64,000 nucleotides of DNA from Panulirus ornatus (Eukaryota; Arthropoda; Malacostraca; Decapoda; Palinuridae), in the NCBI RefSeq assembly GCF_036320965.1, contig NC_092271.1, positions 15,474,596 to 15,538,595 of the forward strand, read 5' to 3'. The notes beneath the pieces are model-generated. The model ran no database searches and was not told where the DNA came from. It saw only the letters and a program-made list of their open reading frames with translations. The position numbers and the translations under genes were made by a program. This document shows, piece after piece, positions 36,291-48,428 of this stretch. Each line of letters opens with the position of its first letter. The stretch's first letter is position 1.

Positions 36291-38667
36291 GAACTTCTTA
36301 GAGAGGCCTATGGTATATTTATTGATGGGTTGGGAAGGACATTCAGAAAACTTGCGGAACACTTGGATGCCTGCAGCAGCAGCCTTAAATTTGCTCCTAC
36401 TATCTTTCACTTCCAGCACCAAATGTGGCCTATTTTCTGTTTTGTTATACAGTAGATCATATGACCTATTTTAGGCTATCAGAAAATGGGGAATTAGTGA
36501 CAACAAAATTTTTAAAGGCTATTTTATATTGATTGGCTATTGAAGGAAAAAGAAATTTTACTCAAGACTATTACATACAAGTTAGAAAAAAATTTAAATG
36601 TTATATATTTACTAACTATTACAGGAAGAAAATGCTATCATACATTTGCCCCATTTGGCAGCAAATACAGTGTGGTGCACGTAATTTTCTCCATTGCCTC
36701 TGCCCTTTTCACATACACATAATTTTAATCCATTTCACAATACTGGATGACCAGCTATTATCATGGAGTGACAATGTGATCACATAAGCACCAATCTCTC
36801 ATCTGGAATCTCCAATTCATCTGAGTTTGATGGAGCTGCTGATGAGATTTAGCATCTGGTAACAATAATAACAGTGAATCACACACACAGGCAGACACAC
36901 AACCCAAACATGCAGGGTTGTGTGTCTGATACAAGGTGAGCATAACTGGTCACATGAAGCATTTCTTTCACTTCATACAAACATGCCACACACTACCCAA
37001 GGTGAGCTGATTGCTTGTTTCATCTGGGACCTTTCAACTGGTATGGTCATTACGGCCATAACATAAGCTACGTTAACCAACTAAAAATTCTTGTAATCTT
37101 CTTTTTGGTCTTAAAGATAATTCTAAGACCTCTTAGAGTCTCATTATGCATTTGGCCTATTGTAAGGAAAATTTCAAGACTTTATATGAGCTCTGATCAG
37201 GCAATTCTCAGTAGGGTTTATTCACAGCTGGATTTGTTCAGTGTCACATATTTAGCAATAACGTTGAACAATATTCATATTAATATCTTCCCCATCTCTT
37301 TTTGATGAGTCTTCATTCAAATCACACTGCTTCATTGCCAGTTCCATACTATGTGTTGGTAGGAGATTCAGTACAGTGACTTGCCATCCAGACAAGACAC
37401 AATAAGCTGTTCACCTTCCACCGCGTCTCACAAAATTCTGAACGGAGCTGTACAGGCAAAAACACACACACATGCAGTAATACCAAGTATGATATCAAAG
37501 CATAACAGACTGACATGCATACATGTTGATAATTACAATGAAACTCGCATTTGTGCATCTGCTTAAATAAAAAACATTCTCAGTGACCTGCAGGCAAGTA
37601 AAAGCTTTCAGGATAACAAAATATTGTCACAAATTATGATAATATATACAAAGCATAGCAACCTGAAAGGCAACCAGATTTCAGTTTACATGCAAACATA
37701 TGCAGCCATACCTCTTGAAAATGAAACACAGGCAGTAACATGCATTCAGCTAATATCTGCAAAGTATATGCTGTAAGCAAAATATAGCACAATGCATACA
37801 ATACCATCTACAATGTGAAGCCATAAGATGAATCTGAGAACAAGTAATTAAAGCTACAAAACATACACTTTCACAAAATAATGTAAACATGAGCCTATAC
37901 TGTCTACCAGATATATAAATAAACAAAAAGTAAAATGTTATCAATATACAAATTTTATTAACATGAAACTAACAAAATTAAAATTTAAGAAATTAAAATA
38001 ACCCACATGGTAATAGAAAAAGAAAAATTGAAAAACAAGGTATACCTTGTACGAATATCATGTGGAACATGTACGGAAAAAATTGTCTGTGTATGTTAGA
38101 ATTCAATATCATATATAGGGTGTTTTGCTCAGGGTGGTGTGTAAAGTGAGAGGGTCAGGAAGATTGGTTTGGTAAACAGAGAAGGGGTGGAGAAAGCTTT
38201 GTGGAACGTGAAAGCTGGCAAGGCGGCGAGTTTGGATGGTATTACAGTAGAATTTATTTAAAAAATGGGTGACTGTGTTGTTGACTGTTTAGTAAGGATA
38301 TTCAATGTATGTATGGATCATGGTGAAGTGCCTGAGGATTGGCAGAATGCAAATATAATACCATTGTACAAAGGCAAAGGAGATAAATGTGAGTGTTCAA
38401 ACTACAGAGGCATAAGTTTGTCGAGCATTCCTGGGAAATTATACGAGAGGGTATTGATTGAGAGGGTAAAGGCACATACAGAACATCAGATTGGGGAAAA
38501 GCTGTGTAGTTTTGAAGTGGTAGAGGATGTGTAGATCAGGTGTTTGCTTTTAAGGATGTATATGAGAAATACTTAGAAAAACAGATGGCTTTGTAAGTAG
38601 CATTTACTGATCTGGAGAAGGCATATGATAAGGTTGACAGATGCTAGAAGCAGTGAAAAATTTTACC
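36231..38667 (+). repeat. Left arm of a palindrome of about 6 kb
   Basis: It is matched in reverse complement by 39741-42205. Checked blocks: 36301-36440 against 41980-42120; 37349-37558 (minus ORF MHKCEFHCNYQHVCMSVCYA) against 40841-41053 (plus ORF MHKCEFHCQYQHVCMSVCYA); and 38100-38667 against 39741-40300. The arm contains non-LINE sequence flanked by LINE A pieces at both ends. Identity looks high, with small indels. Confidence 0.92.
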
Positions 38668-39740
38668 AAGGATGTATGGCATATGTGCAAGTGGGAAGAG
38701 AGGAGAGCGAATGGTTCCCAGTGAATGTCAGTTTGAAGCAGGGATGTGTGATGCCCACATGGTTGTTTAATTTATTCATGGATGGGGTAGTCAGGGAGGT
38801 AATTGCAAGTTTTGTAGAGAGGGGTGAGTATGCATTCTGTTGGGGATGAGAGGGCCTGAAAAGTAATAATACAGCTCTAGTGGCTGATTCGAGTGAGAAA
38901 AGTGTGAAAGGCGCAAGTTGAGAGTAAATGTGAATAAGAGCAGGGATATTAGGTTCAGAAGGGTTGAGAGACAAGTTAATTGGGATGTAAGTTTCAATGG
39001 AGAAAAACTGGAAGTGAAGTGTTTTAGATATCTGGGAGTGGACATTACAGCAGATGGAACCATGGAAGCAAATGTAAATCACAGGTTGAGGGAAGGGGCA
39101 AAGATTCTGGTAGTGATGAAGAATGTGTGGAAGGAGATAACATTAGCTCGGAGAACAAAAATGGGTATGTTTGAAGGAATAGCAGTTCTAACAATGTTAC
39201 AAGGTTAAGGAGCATGCGCTATAGATGGGGTTGTATGGTGGATGTGTTGGAAATGAAATAATATGTGGTGTGAGGTGCTTCGATCAAGTAAGTAATGAAA
39301 GGGTAAGAGAGATGTGTGAAAATAAAAAGAGTGTGGTTGAGAAAGAAGAGGGTGTGTTGAAATAGTCTTGATGTATGGAAAGAATGAGGAAGAAAAGATA
39401 GGCAAAAAGGATATGTGTGTGTCAGAGGTGGAGGGAACAAGGCATAAGCGTGAGACCAAACTGTTAGTCGAAGGATGGAGTGAAAAAGATTTTGAGCGAT
39501 GAGGGTCTGAACATCCGGGAGGGTGATAGGTGTGCAAGGAATAGAGTGAACTGGAGTGATGTGGTATACCAGGGTCGACGTGCTATCAATGGACTGAACC
39601 AGGGCATGTGAAGCGTCTGGGGTACACCATGGAAAGGTCTGTGGGGCCTGGATGTGGATAGGGAGCTGTGGTTTTGGTCCATTACACATGACAGCTTGAG
39701 ACTGAGTGTGAACAAATGTGGCCTTTTTGTCTGTTATCCT
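38115..39740 (+). mobile_element. LINE A copy with RT domain, broken
   Basis: It reads from the pre-RT linker (AGKAASLDGI) through NYRGISLSSIPGKLYERVL. A deletion follows near AYDKVDR at 38640, then QGCVMPTWLFNLFMDG, FRYLGVDITADGT and 3'UTR to about 39740. Motif C is degraded (NNTALVADS). Stops and frameshifts are frequent. It occupies the inner part of the left palindrome arm and the whole loop. Confidence 0.88.
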
Positions 39741-42197
39741 GATAAAATTTTTCACTGCTTCTAACATCTCTGTCAACCCTATCATATGCCTTCTCCAGAT
39801 CAGTAAATGCTACTTACAAAACCATCTGTTTTTCTAAGTATTTCTCACATACATTCTTAAGAGCAAACACCTGATCTACACATCCTCTACCACTTCTGAA
39901 ACTACACTGCTCTTCCCCAATCTGATGTTCTGTACATGCCTTTACCCTCTCAATCAATACCCTCTTGTATAATTTCCCAGGAATGCTCAACAAACTTATG
40001 CCTCTGTAGTTTGAACACACATTTATCTCCTTTGCCTTTGTACAATGGCATTATGCTTGCATTCTGCCAATCCTCAGGCACTTCATGATCCATACATACA
40101 GTGAATATCATTACTAACCAGTCAACAACACAGTCACCCCCTTTTTTAATAAATTCTATTGCAATACCATCCAAACTCGCCGCCTTGCCAGCTTTCATGT
40201 TCTGCAAAGCTTTCTCCACCTCTCCTCTGTTTACCAAACCAATCTCCCTGACCCTCTCACTTTGCACACCACCCTGACCAAAACACCTATATGTGATATT
40301 GAAGTCTGACATATACAGACAATTTTTTCCGTACATGTTCCACATGACATTCTTACAAGGTATACCTTGTTTTTCAATTTTTTTTTTTCTTAATACCACG
40401 TGGGTCATTTTAATTTCTAAAATTCTAATTTTGTTAAAATTTTGTTAATTTTGTATGTTGATAACATTTTATTTTTTGTTTATTTATAGGCTTATGTTTA
40501 CATTATTTTGTGAAAGAGTATATTTTGCACTTTTAATTACTTGTTCTTAGATTCATCTTATGGCTTCACATTGTAGATGGTACTGTATGCATTGTGCTAT
40601 ATTTTGCTTACAGCATATACTTTGCAGATATTAGCTAAATGCATGTTACTGCCTGTTTTCATTTTCAAGAGGTATGCCTGCATATGTTTGCATGTAAACA
40701 GAAATCTGGTTGCCTTTCAGGTTGCTATGCTCTGTATTTATAATCATAATTTGTGATAATATTTGTGCATTTGTTATCATGGTATTCCTGAAAGCTATTA
40801 CTTGCCTGCAGGTTACTGAGAATGTTTTTTATGTGAGCAGATGCACAAATGCGAGTTTCATTGTCAATATCAACATGTATGCATGTCAGTCTGTTATGCT
40901 TTGATATCATACTTGGTATTACTGATGTGTGTGTGTTTTTGCACGTCCAGCTCTGTTCAGAATTTTGTAAGACACTTGTGGTGGAGGGTGGACAGCCTAT
41001 TGTGTCCTTTCTGGATGGTAAGTCACTGTGCTAAATCTCCTACCAACACATAGTATGGAACTGGCAATGAAGCAGAGTGGTTTGAATGAAGACTCATCAA
41101 AAAGAGATGGGGAAGATATTAATATGAATACTGTTCAGCGTTACTGCTGAATATATGACACTGAACAAATCCAGTGATAGGAGCACAGTGGGGAAATTGG
41201 TTGTGAATTAACCCTACTAAGAAGTGCCTGACCAGAGCTCATGTAGTCTTGATATTTTCCTTACAATAGGCCAAATGCATAGTGAGACTCTAATAGATCT
41301 TAAAATTATCTTTAACACCAAAAAGGTGTTAAAAGAATTTTTTGTTGGTTAACATAGATTATGTTATGGCCGTAATGACCATACCAGTTGATAGGTCCCA
41401 GTCAAAACAAGCAATCAGCTCACCTTAGGTAGTATGTGGCATGTTTGTATGAAATGAAATAACTGCTTCATGTAACCAGCTGTGTTCACTTTGTATCACA
41501 TCATAGACACAACCCAGCATGTTTGGGTTGTGTGTCTGCCTGTGTAACTAGATGCTAAAACTCATATGCAGCTCCATCAAACTCAGATGACTGGAGATTC
41601 CAGATGAGAGATTGGTGCTCACGTGATCACAAGTCACTCCATGATAATAGCTGGTCCTCCAGTATTGTGAAAAAGTGGATTAGAATTATGTGTATCTGAA
41701 AAGGACTGGGGCAATGGAGAAAATTATGTGTACCACACTGTATTTGCTGCCAAACTGGGGTAAATGTAATGATGCCAGCATTTTCTTCCTGTAATGGTTA
41801 GTAAATATATAACGTTTAAATTTTTTTTCTAACTTGTATGCAATAGTCTTGATTAAAATTTCTTTTTCCTTAAATAGCCAATCAACATAAAATAGCCTTT
41901 AAAAAATTTCGTTGTCATTAATTTCTCATTTCCTGATAACCTAAAATAGGTTATATGATCTACTGTATAACGAAACAGAAAATTGGCCACGTTTGGTGCT
42001 GGAAGTGAAAGATTTTAGGAGTAAATTTAAGGCTGCATCTGCAGGCACCCAAGTGTTCCACAAGTTTTCTGAAAATCCTTCCCAACCCATCAATAAATAT
42101 ACCATAGGCCTCCCTAAGAAGTTCCCATGTGAAGCTTCTGGAGTAAACCAGGGAAAGTTTTGTGGAGCCTAGATGTGGAAAGGGAGCTGTGGTTTCG

Positions 42198-42205
<8 letters not shown>
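39741..42205 (-). repeat. Right arm of the palindrome of about 6 kb
   Basis: Reverse complement of 36231-38667. It includes a LINE A RT fragment (39741-40330, minus; NYRGISLLSIPGKLYKRVL, then EHQIGEEQCSF) and the shared non-LINE core (about 40330-42116). It ends in a LINE A tail piece (42117-42202) that runs into (TA)n. Confidence 0.92.

Positions 42206-42263
<58 letters not shown>
42203..42263. repeat. (TA)n microsatellite between LINE tail and LINE 5' end
   Basis: A TA run of about 60 bp joins the tail of the right palindrome arm to the 5' end of the next LINE A copy. Confidence 0.97.
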
Positions 42264-42264
<1 letters not shown>

Positions 42265-42266
<2 letters not shown>

Positions 42267-45217
42267 ATCCCTGGGGATAGGGGAGAAAGAATACTTTACA
42301 CGCATTCCTCACGTGTCGTAGAAGGTGACTAAAGGGGACGGGAGCGGGGGGCTAGAAACCCTCCCCTTCCTGTATTTTAACTTTCTAAAAGGGGAAACAG
42401 AAGGAGTCACGCGGGGAGTGCTCATCCTCCTCGAAGGCTCAGACTGGAGTGTCTAAATGTGTGTGGATGTAGCCAAGATGAGAAAAAAGGAGAGATAGGT
42501 AGTATGTTTGAGGAAAGTAACCTGGATGTGTTAGCTCTAAGTGAAATGAAGCTCAAGGGTAAAGGGGAAGAGTGGTTTGGGAATGTCTTGGGAGTAAAGT
42601 CAAGAGTTAGTGAGAGGACAAGAGCAAGGGAGGGAGTAGCACTACTCCTGAAACAGGAGTGGTGGGAGTATGTGATAAGAGTGTAAGAAAGTAAACTCTA
42701 GATTGATATGGGTAAAACTGAAAGTGGATGGAGAGAGATGGGTGATTATTGGAGCATATGCACCTGGGCATGAGAAGAAAGATCATGAGAGGCAAGTGTT
42801 TTGGGAGCAGCTGAGTGAGTGTGTTAGTAGTTTTGATGCACGAGACTGGGTTATAGCGATGGGTGATTTGAATGCAAAGGAGAGTAATGTGGCAGTTGAG
42901 GGAATAATTGGTGTACATGGGGTGTTCAGTGTTGAAAATGGAAATGGTGAAGAGCTTGTAGATTTATGTGCTGAAAAAGGAATGGTGATTGGGAATACCT
43001 GGTTTAAAAAGAGAGATACACATAAGTATACATATGTAAGCAGGAGAGATGGCCAGAGAGCGTTATTGGATTACGTGTTAATTGATAGGCGCGCGAAAGA
43101 GAGACTTTTGAATGTTAATGTGCTGAGAGGTGCAACTGGAGGGATGTCTGATCATTATCTTGTGGAGGCAAAGGTTGAGATTTGTAGAGGTTTTCAAAAA
43201 AGAAGAGAGAATGGGGTGAAAAGAGTGGTGAGAGTAAGTGAGCTTGGGAAGGAGACTTGTGTGAGGAAGTACCAGGAGAGACTGAGTACAGAATGGAAAA
43301 AGGTGATAACAAAGGACATAAGGGGAGTGGGGGAGGAATGGGATGTATTTAGGGAAGCAGTGATGGCTTGCACAAAAGATGCTTATGGCATAAGAAGCGT
43401 GGGAGGTGGGCAGATTAGAAAGGGTAGTGAGTAGTGGGATGGAGAGGTAAGAGGCATTTGGACGAATTTTGCAGGGAAATAATGCAAATGAGTGGAAGAT
43501 GTATGAAAGAAAGAGGCAAGAGGTCAAGAGAAAGGTGCATGAGGTGAAAAAGAGGGCAAATGAGAGTTGGGGTGAGAGAGTATCATTAAATTTTAGGGAG
43601 AATAAAAAGATGTCTTGGAAGGAGGTAAATAAAGTGCGTAAGATGAAGGAACAAGTGGGAACTTCAGTGAAGGGGGGTAATGGGGAGGTGATAACAAATA
43701 GTGGTGATGTGAGAAGGAGATGGAGTGAGTATTTTGAAGGTTTGTTGAATGTGTGTGATGATAGAGTGGCAGATATAGGGTGTTTTGGTCGAGGTGGTGT
43801 GCAAAGTGAGAGGGTTAGGGAAAATGATTTGGTAAACAGAGAAGAGGTAGTAAAAGCTTTGCGGAAGATGAAAGCCGGCAAGGCAGTGGGTACGAATGGC
43901 ATTGCAGTGGAATTTATTAAAAAAGAGGGTGACTGTATTGTTGACTGGTTGGTAAGGTTATTTAATGTATGTATGACTCATGGTGAGGTGCCTGAGGATT
44001 GCCAGAATGCTTGCATAGTGCCATTGTACAAAGGCAAAGGGGATAAAAGTGAGTGCTCAAAAATTACAGAGGTATAAGTTTGTTGAGTATACCTGGGAAA
44101 TTATATGGGAGGGTATTGATTGAGAGGGTGAAGGCATGTACAGAGCATCAGATTGGGGAAGAGCAGTGTGGTTTCAATAGTGGTAGAGGATGTGTGGATC
44201 AGGTGTTTGCTTTGAAGAATGTATATGAGAAATACTTAGAAAAGCAAATGGATTTGTATGTAGCATTTATGGATCTGGAGGAGGCATATGATAGAGTTGA
44301 TAGAGATTATCTGTGGAAGGTGTGGGAGGCAAGTTGTTAGAAGCAGTGAAAAGTTTTTATCGAGGATGTAAGGCATGTGTACGTGTAGGAAGAGAGGAAA
44401 GTGATTGGTTCTCAGTGAATGTAGGTTTCAGCAGGGGTGTGTGATGTCTCTATAGTTATTTAATTTGTTTATGGATGGGGTTGTTAGGGAGGTGAATGCA
44501 AGAGTTTTAGCAAGACGGGAAAGTATGCAGGCTGTTGTGGATGAGAGAGCTTGGGAAGTGAGTCATTTGTTGTTCGCTGATGATACAGCACTGATGGCTG
44601 ATTCATGTGAGAAACTGCAGAAGCTGGTGACTGAGTTTGGTAAAGTGTGTTAAAGAAGAAAGCTGAGAGTAAATGTGAATAAGAGCAAGGTTATTAGGTA
44701 CAGTAGGGTTGAAGGTCAAGTCAATTGGGCGGTATGTTCCAATGGAGAAAAACTGGAGGAAGTGAAGTGTCAGATATCTGGGAGTGGATTTGGCAGCGGA
44801 TGGAACTATGGAAGCGGAAGTGAATCATAGGATGGGGGAGGGGGCGAAAATTCTGGGAGCGTTGAAGAATGTGTGGAAGTCAAGAACATTATCTCGGAAA
44901 GCAAAAATGGTTATGTTTGAAGGAATAGTGGTTCCAACAATGTTATATGGTTGCGAGGCAAGGGCTATGGATAGAGTTGTGTGGAGGAGGGTGGATGTGT
45001 TGGAAATGAGATGTCTGAGGACAATATGTGGTGTGAGGTGGTTTGATCGAGTAAGTAATAATAGGGTAAGAGAGACGTGTGGTAATAAAAAGAGTGTGGT
45101 TGAGAAAGCAGAAGAGGGTGTTTTGAAATGGTTTGATCACATGTAGAGAATGGGTGAGGAAAGATTGACCAAGAGGATATATGTGTTGGAGGTGGAGGGA
45201 ACGAGGAGAAATGGGAT
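42265..45217 (+). mobile_element. LINE A, most complete copy (5' leader, APE endonuclease, RT)
   Basis: The 5' leader starts TATCCCTGGGGATAGGGGAG (preceding letters are T-rich). From about 42450 it encodes an APE-type endonuclease: LNVCGCSQDEK, LALSEMKLKG, IIGAYAPG (42748), GDLNAK (42860), TGGMSDHY (43138). The linker (NESWGERVSLNF) is followed by the RT: NYRGISLLSIPGKLY (44055), FMDLEEAYDRVDRD palm motif A (44268) and FADDTALMAD motif C (44573). The C-terminal domain runs to GTRRNG at about 45215, where it is cut. Frameshifts near 42690, 43440, 44060, 44345 and 44770 make it inactive. Family knowledge: such elements nick DNA and copy themselves by target-primed reverse transcription. RTE-type is my best assignment. 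Confidence 0.9.
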
Positions 45218-47312
45218 AAAAACTTTTCACTGCTTCTAACAATTTGCCTCCCACACCATATATTCTTAATACCTTCCACAGAGCATCTCTATCAACTCTA
45301 TCATATGCCTTCTCCAGATCCATAAATGCTACATACAAATCCATTTGCTTTTCTAAGTATTTCTCACATACATTCTTCAAAGCAAACACCTGATCCACAC
45401 ATCCTCTACCACTTCTGAAACCACACTGCTCTTCCCCAATCTGATGCTCTGTACATGCCCTCACCCTCTCAATCAATACCCTCCCATATACTTTACCAGG
45501 AATATTCAACAAACTTATACCTCTGTAATTTGATCACTCACTTTTATCCTCTTTGCCTTTGTACAATGGCACTACGCAAGCATTCCGCCAATCCTCAGGC
45601 ACCTCACCATGAGTCATACATACATTAAATAACCTTACCAACCAGTCAACAATACAGTCACCCCCTTTTTTAATAAATTCCACTGCAATACCATCCAAAC
45701 CCGCTGCCTTGCCAGCTTTCATCTTCCGCAAAGCTATTACTACCTCTTCTTTGTTTACCAAATCATTTTCCCTAACTCTCTCACTTTGCACACCACCTCG
45801 ACCAAAACACCCTATACCTGCCACTCTATCATCAAATACCTTCAACAAACCTTCAAATACTCACTCAATCTCCTTCTCACATCACCACTACTTGTTATCA
45901 CCTCCCCCTTCACTGAAGTTCCCATTTGTTTCCTCATCTTACGCACTTTATTTACCTCCTTCCAAAACATCCATAACATCTCCCTAAAATTTAATGATAC
46001 TCTCTCACCCCAACTCTCATTTGCCCTCTTTTTCACCTCTTGCACCTTTCTCTTGATGTCTTGCCTCTTTCTTTTATACATCTCCCAGTCATCTGAACTA
46101 TTTCCCAGCAAAAATCGTCCAAATGCCTCTCCCTTCTTTTTCACCAACAATCTTACTTCTTCATCCCACCACTCACTACCCTTTCTAGTCTTCCCACCTC
46201 CCACCTTTCTCATGCCACAAGCATCTTTTGTGCAAGCCATCACTGCTTCCCTAAATACATCCCATTCCTCCCCTACTCCCCTTATGTCACTTGCTCTCAC
46301 CTTTTTCCATTCTGCGCTCAATCTCTCCTGGTACTTCCTCACACAAATCTCCTTTCCAAGATTCACTTACTCTCACCACTCTCCTCATCCCAACATTCTC
46401 TCTTCTTTTCTGAAAACCTCTACATACCTTCACCTTCGCCTCCATTGGATAATGATCAGACATCCCTCCAGTTGCCCCTCTCAGCACATTAACATCCAAG
46501 AGTCTCTCTTTTACGCGCCTATCAATTAACCTGCAATCCAATAATACTCTCTGGCCATCTCTCCTACTTACATACGTATACTTATGTATATCTCTCTTTT
46601 TAAACCAGGTATTCCCAATCACCAGTCATTTTTCAGCACACAAATCTACAAGCTCTTCACCATTTCCATTTACAACACTGAGTACCCCATGTACACCAAT
46701 TATTCCCTCAACTGCCACATCACTCACCTTGGCATTCAAATCACCCATTCTATAACTTAGTCTCAAGAATCAAAGCTGCTAACACACTCACTCAGCTGCT
46801 CCCAAAACACTTGCCTCTCATGATCTTTCTTCTCATGACCAGGTGCATAGGCACCAATAATCACCCATCTCTCTCCATCCACTTTCAGTTTTACCCATAT
46901 CAATCTAGAGTTTACTTTCTTACACTCTATCACATACTTCCACAACTCCTGCTTCAGGAGTAGTGCTACTCTTTCCTTTGGTCTTGTCCTCTCACCAACC
47001 TCTGACTTTACTCCCAAGACATTCCCAAACCACTCTTCCCCTTTACCCTTGAGCTTTGTTTCACTCAGAGCCAAAATATCCAGGTTCTTTTCCTCAAACA
47101 AACTACCTATCTCTCCTTTTTTCTCATCTTGGTTACATCCACACACATTTAGACACCCCAATCTAAGCCTCTGAGGAGGATGAGCACTACCTGCATGACT
47201 CCTTCTGTTAAAATACAAGGAGGGGAGGGTTTCTAGCCCCCACTCCCATCCCCCTTAGTCGCCTTCTACGACACATGGGGAATGCATAGAAGGTATTCTT
47301 TCTCCCCTATAA
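45218..47312 (-). mobile_element. LINE A 5' two-thirds, minus orientation
   Basis: On the minus strand it runs from the 5' leader (about 47312) through endonuclease (CLNVCGCNQDEK, IIGAYAPG, GGMSDHY) and linker to the RT (NIPGKVYGRVL, FMDLEKAYDRVDRD, LLEAVKSFY), ending at about 45218. It has fewer lesions than other copies but is still frameshifted, and it has no RT motif C or 3' end. It faces copy 42265-45217. Confidence 0.9.
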
Positions 47313-48427
47313 TAATAATATATCATCTATGAAATTTTCTTTTAATCTAGTCAATAAATATTTAACAAATCTTTTTCTTGAATCATGCAGATATGTTTAC
47401 TAACCATAAATTTGCAAACTTTACTAAGATATTGGATGGAGTACATACTTTCCACGCACATAATGAAATTTTTTTCATAAAGATTAGCCATTTCCAGCAT
47501 CAGCAAGGTATGGTTAAGAACAGAGGAATGAGCCTAAGAGGGAAACTTTCCAAAAGAACATAATGAAATATGTTGTGAATAAAATTATTGTGATCCAAAT
47601 CCATACTAAGAGGTAAGCATAATTCTTTATAAAAAAACCGACCCTATTAAACCAGGCTGACACTAGGATATTGGATGCAGTACATACTTCCATGTACATA
47701 ATGAAATATGTTCTCAATAAAATTACTGCGACATGAATCCACACTAAGTGGTCTGCAAAAATCTTTATCCACACTAAGTGGTCGGCAAAATCTTTATAAA
47801 GACTGATGCAATCAAAACAGTCTAACAATTCAACTACTTTGTAAATAAATTCAGCTATGTAAACAGAATCTGATTTAAGCAAACCATGTGTGCTAAGTGT
47901 GCAATCCCTGCTGCTACAGTGCTACAGAAAACCCTTGTCTATGTAGATATCTTTCCGTTATTTTGGTTGAAATCCTAATGTTTTGTGTGCTGTCTTTAAA
48001 AAAATCTTTCAATATATTCCTATCTTATAATGTGCTCTCCAACTTTTATTCCATAATTTCTAAAATCATTCCTGGTGCTCTTATGCTGGAATGGGTCACA
48101 AAAGCAATAAGTAACCTTTCCTACCTCAAACGAAGGTCTCTCCAAACTCATGCCCACTGATTTTGATTCAGATTTGTTCACAGGATCTTGGTCATAGAGG
48201 AAAAGTTCCTCCTGGTTTCTGAGCATGTTATTATTTCTTCTAAGATGACTGCTCTTACTGCACTACCACAAAATTTTTTCTTTCAAAGTTGAAGGCCCCA
48301 GTCAGTCAAAAGTCCACATCAACGCTGAGACATCACTGAAATATAGAGAGAATTATGAAATGGAAAAAGAAAAGACAAGGGTAAGTATTCAAGAATTTTT
48401 GAGAAAGTGAAAAACCTGTAACATGTA
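47313..48427. other. Intergenic, with a duplicated block of about 137 bp and a SINE insertion
   Basis: The block beginning near 47427 (ATATTGGATGGAGTACATAC) recurs near 47665. The first copy is interrupted by a SINE fragment. A short direct repeat, ATCCACACTAAGTGGTC, occurs at 47737 and 47767. No gene is seen. Confidence 0.75.
47470..47557 (-). mobile_element. 5'-truncated SINE with perfect 12-bp target-site duplication
   Basis: The inserted 88 bp match, on the minus strand, the 3' part of the SINE at 56.4 kb and end in an A-rich tail (T-run on the plus strand at 47470). It is flanked by ACATAATGAAAT at 47458-47469 and 47558-47569. The neighbouring block copy at about 47695-47707 has the same site once, uninterrupted. 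Confidence 0.85.
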
Positions 48428-48428
48428 T

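Noticed and set aside
36231..42205. Palindrome as the terminal inverted repeats of a giant DNA transposon
   Set aside because: No transposase is visible, the loop is a LINE 3' half, and the outer ends are LINE tails rather than clean termini with a target-site duplication.
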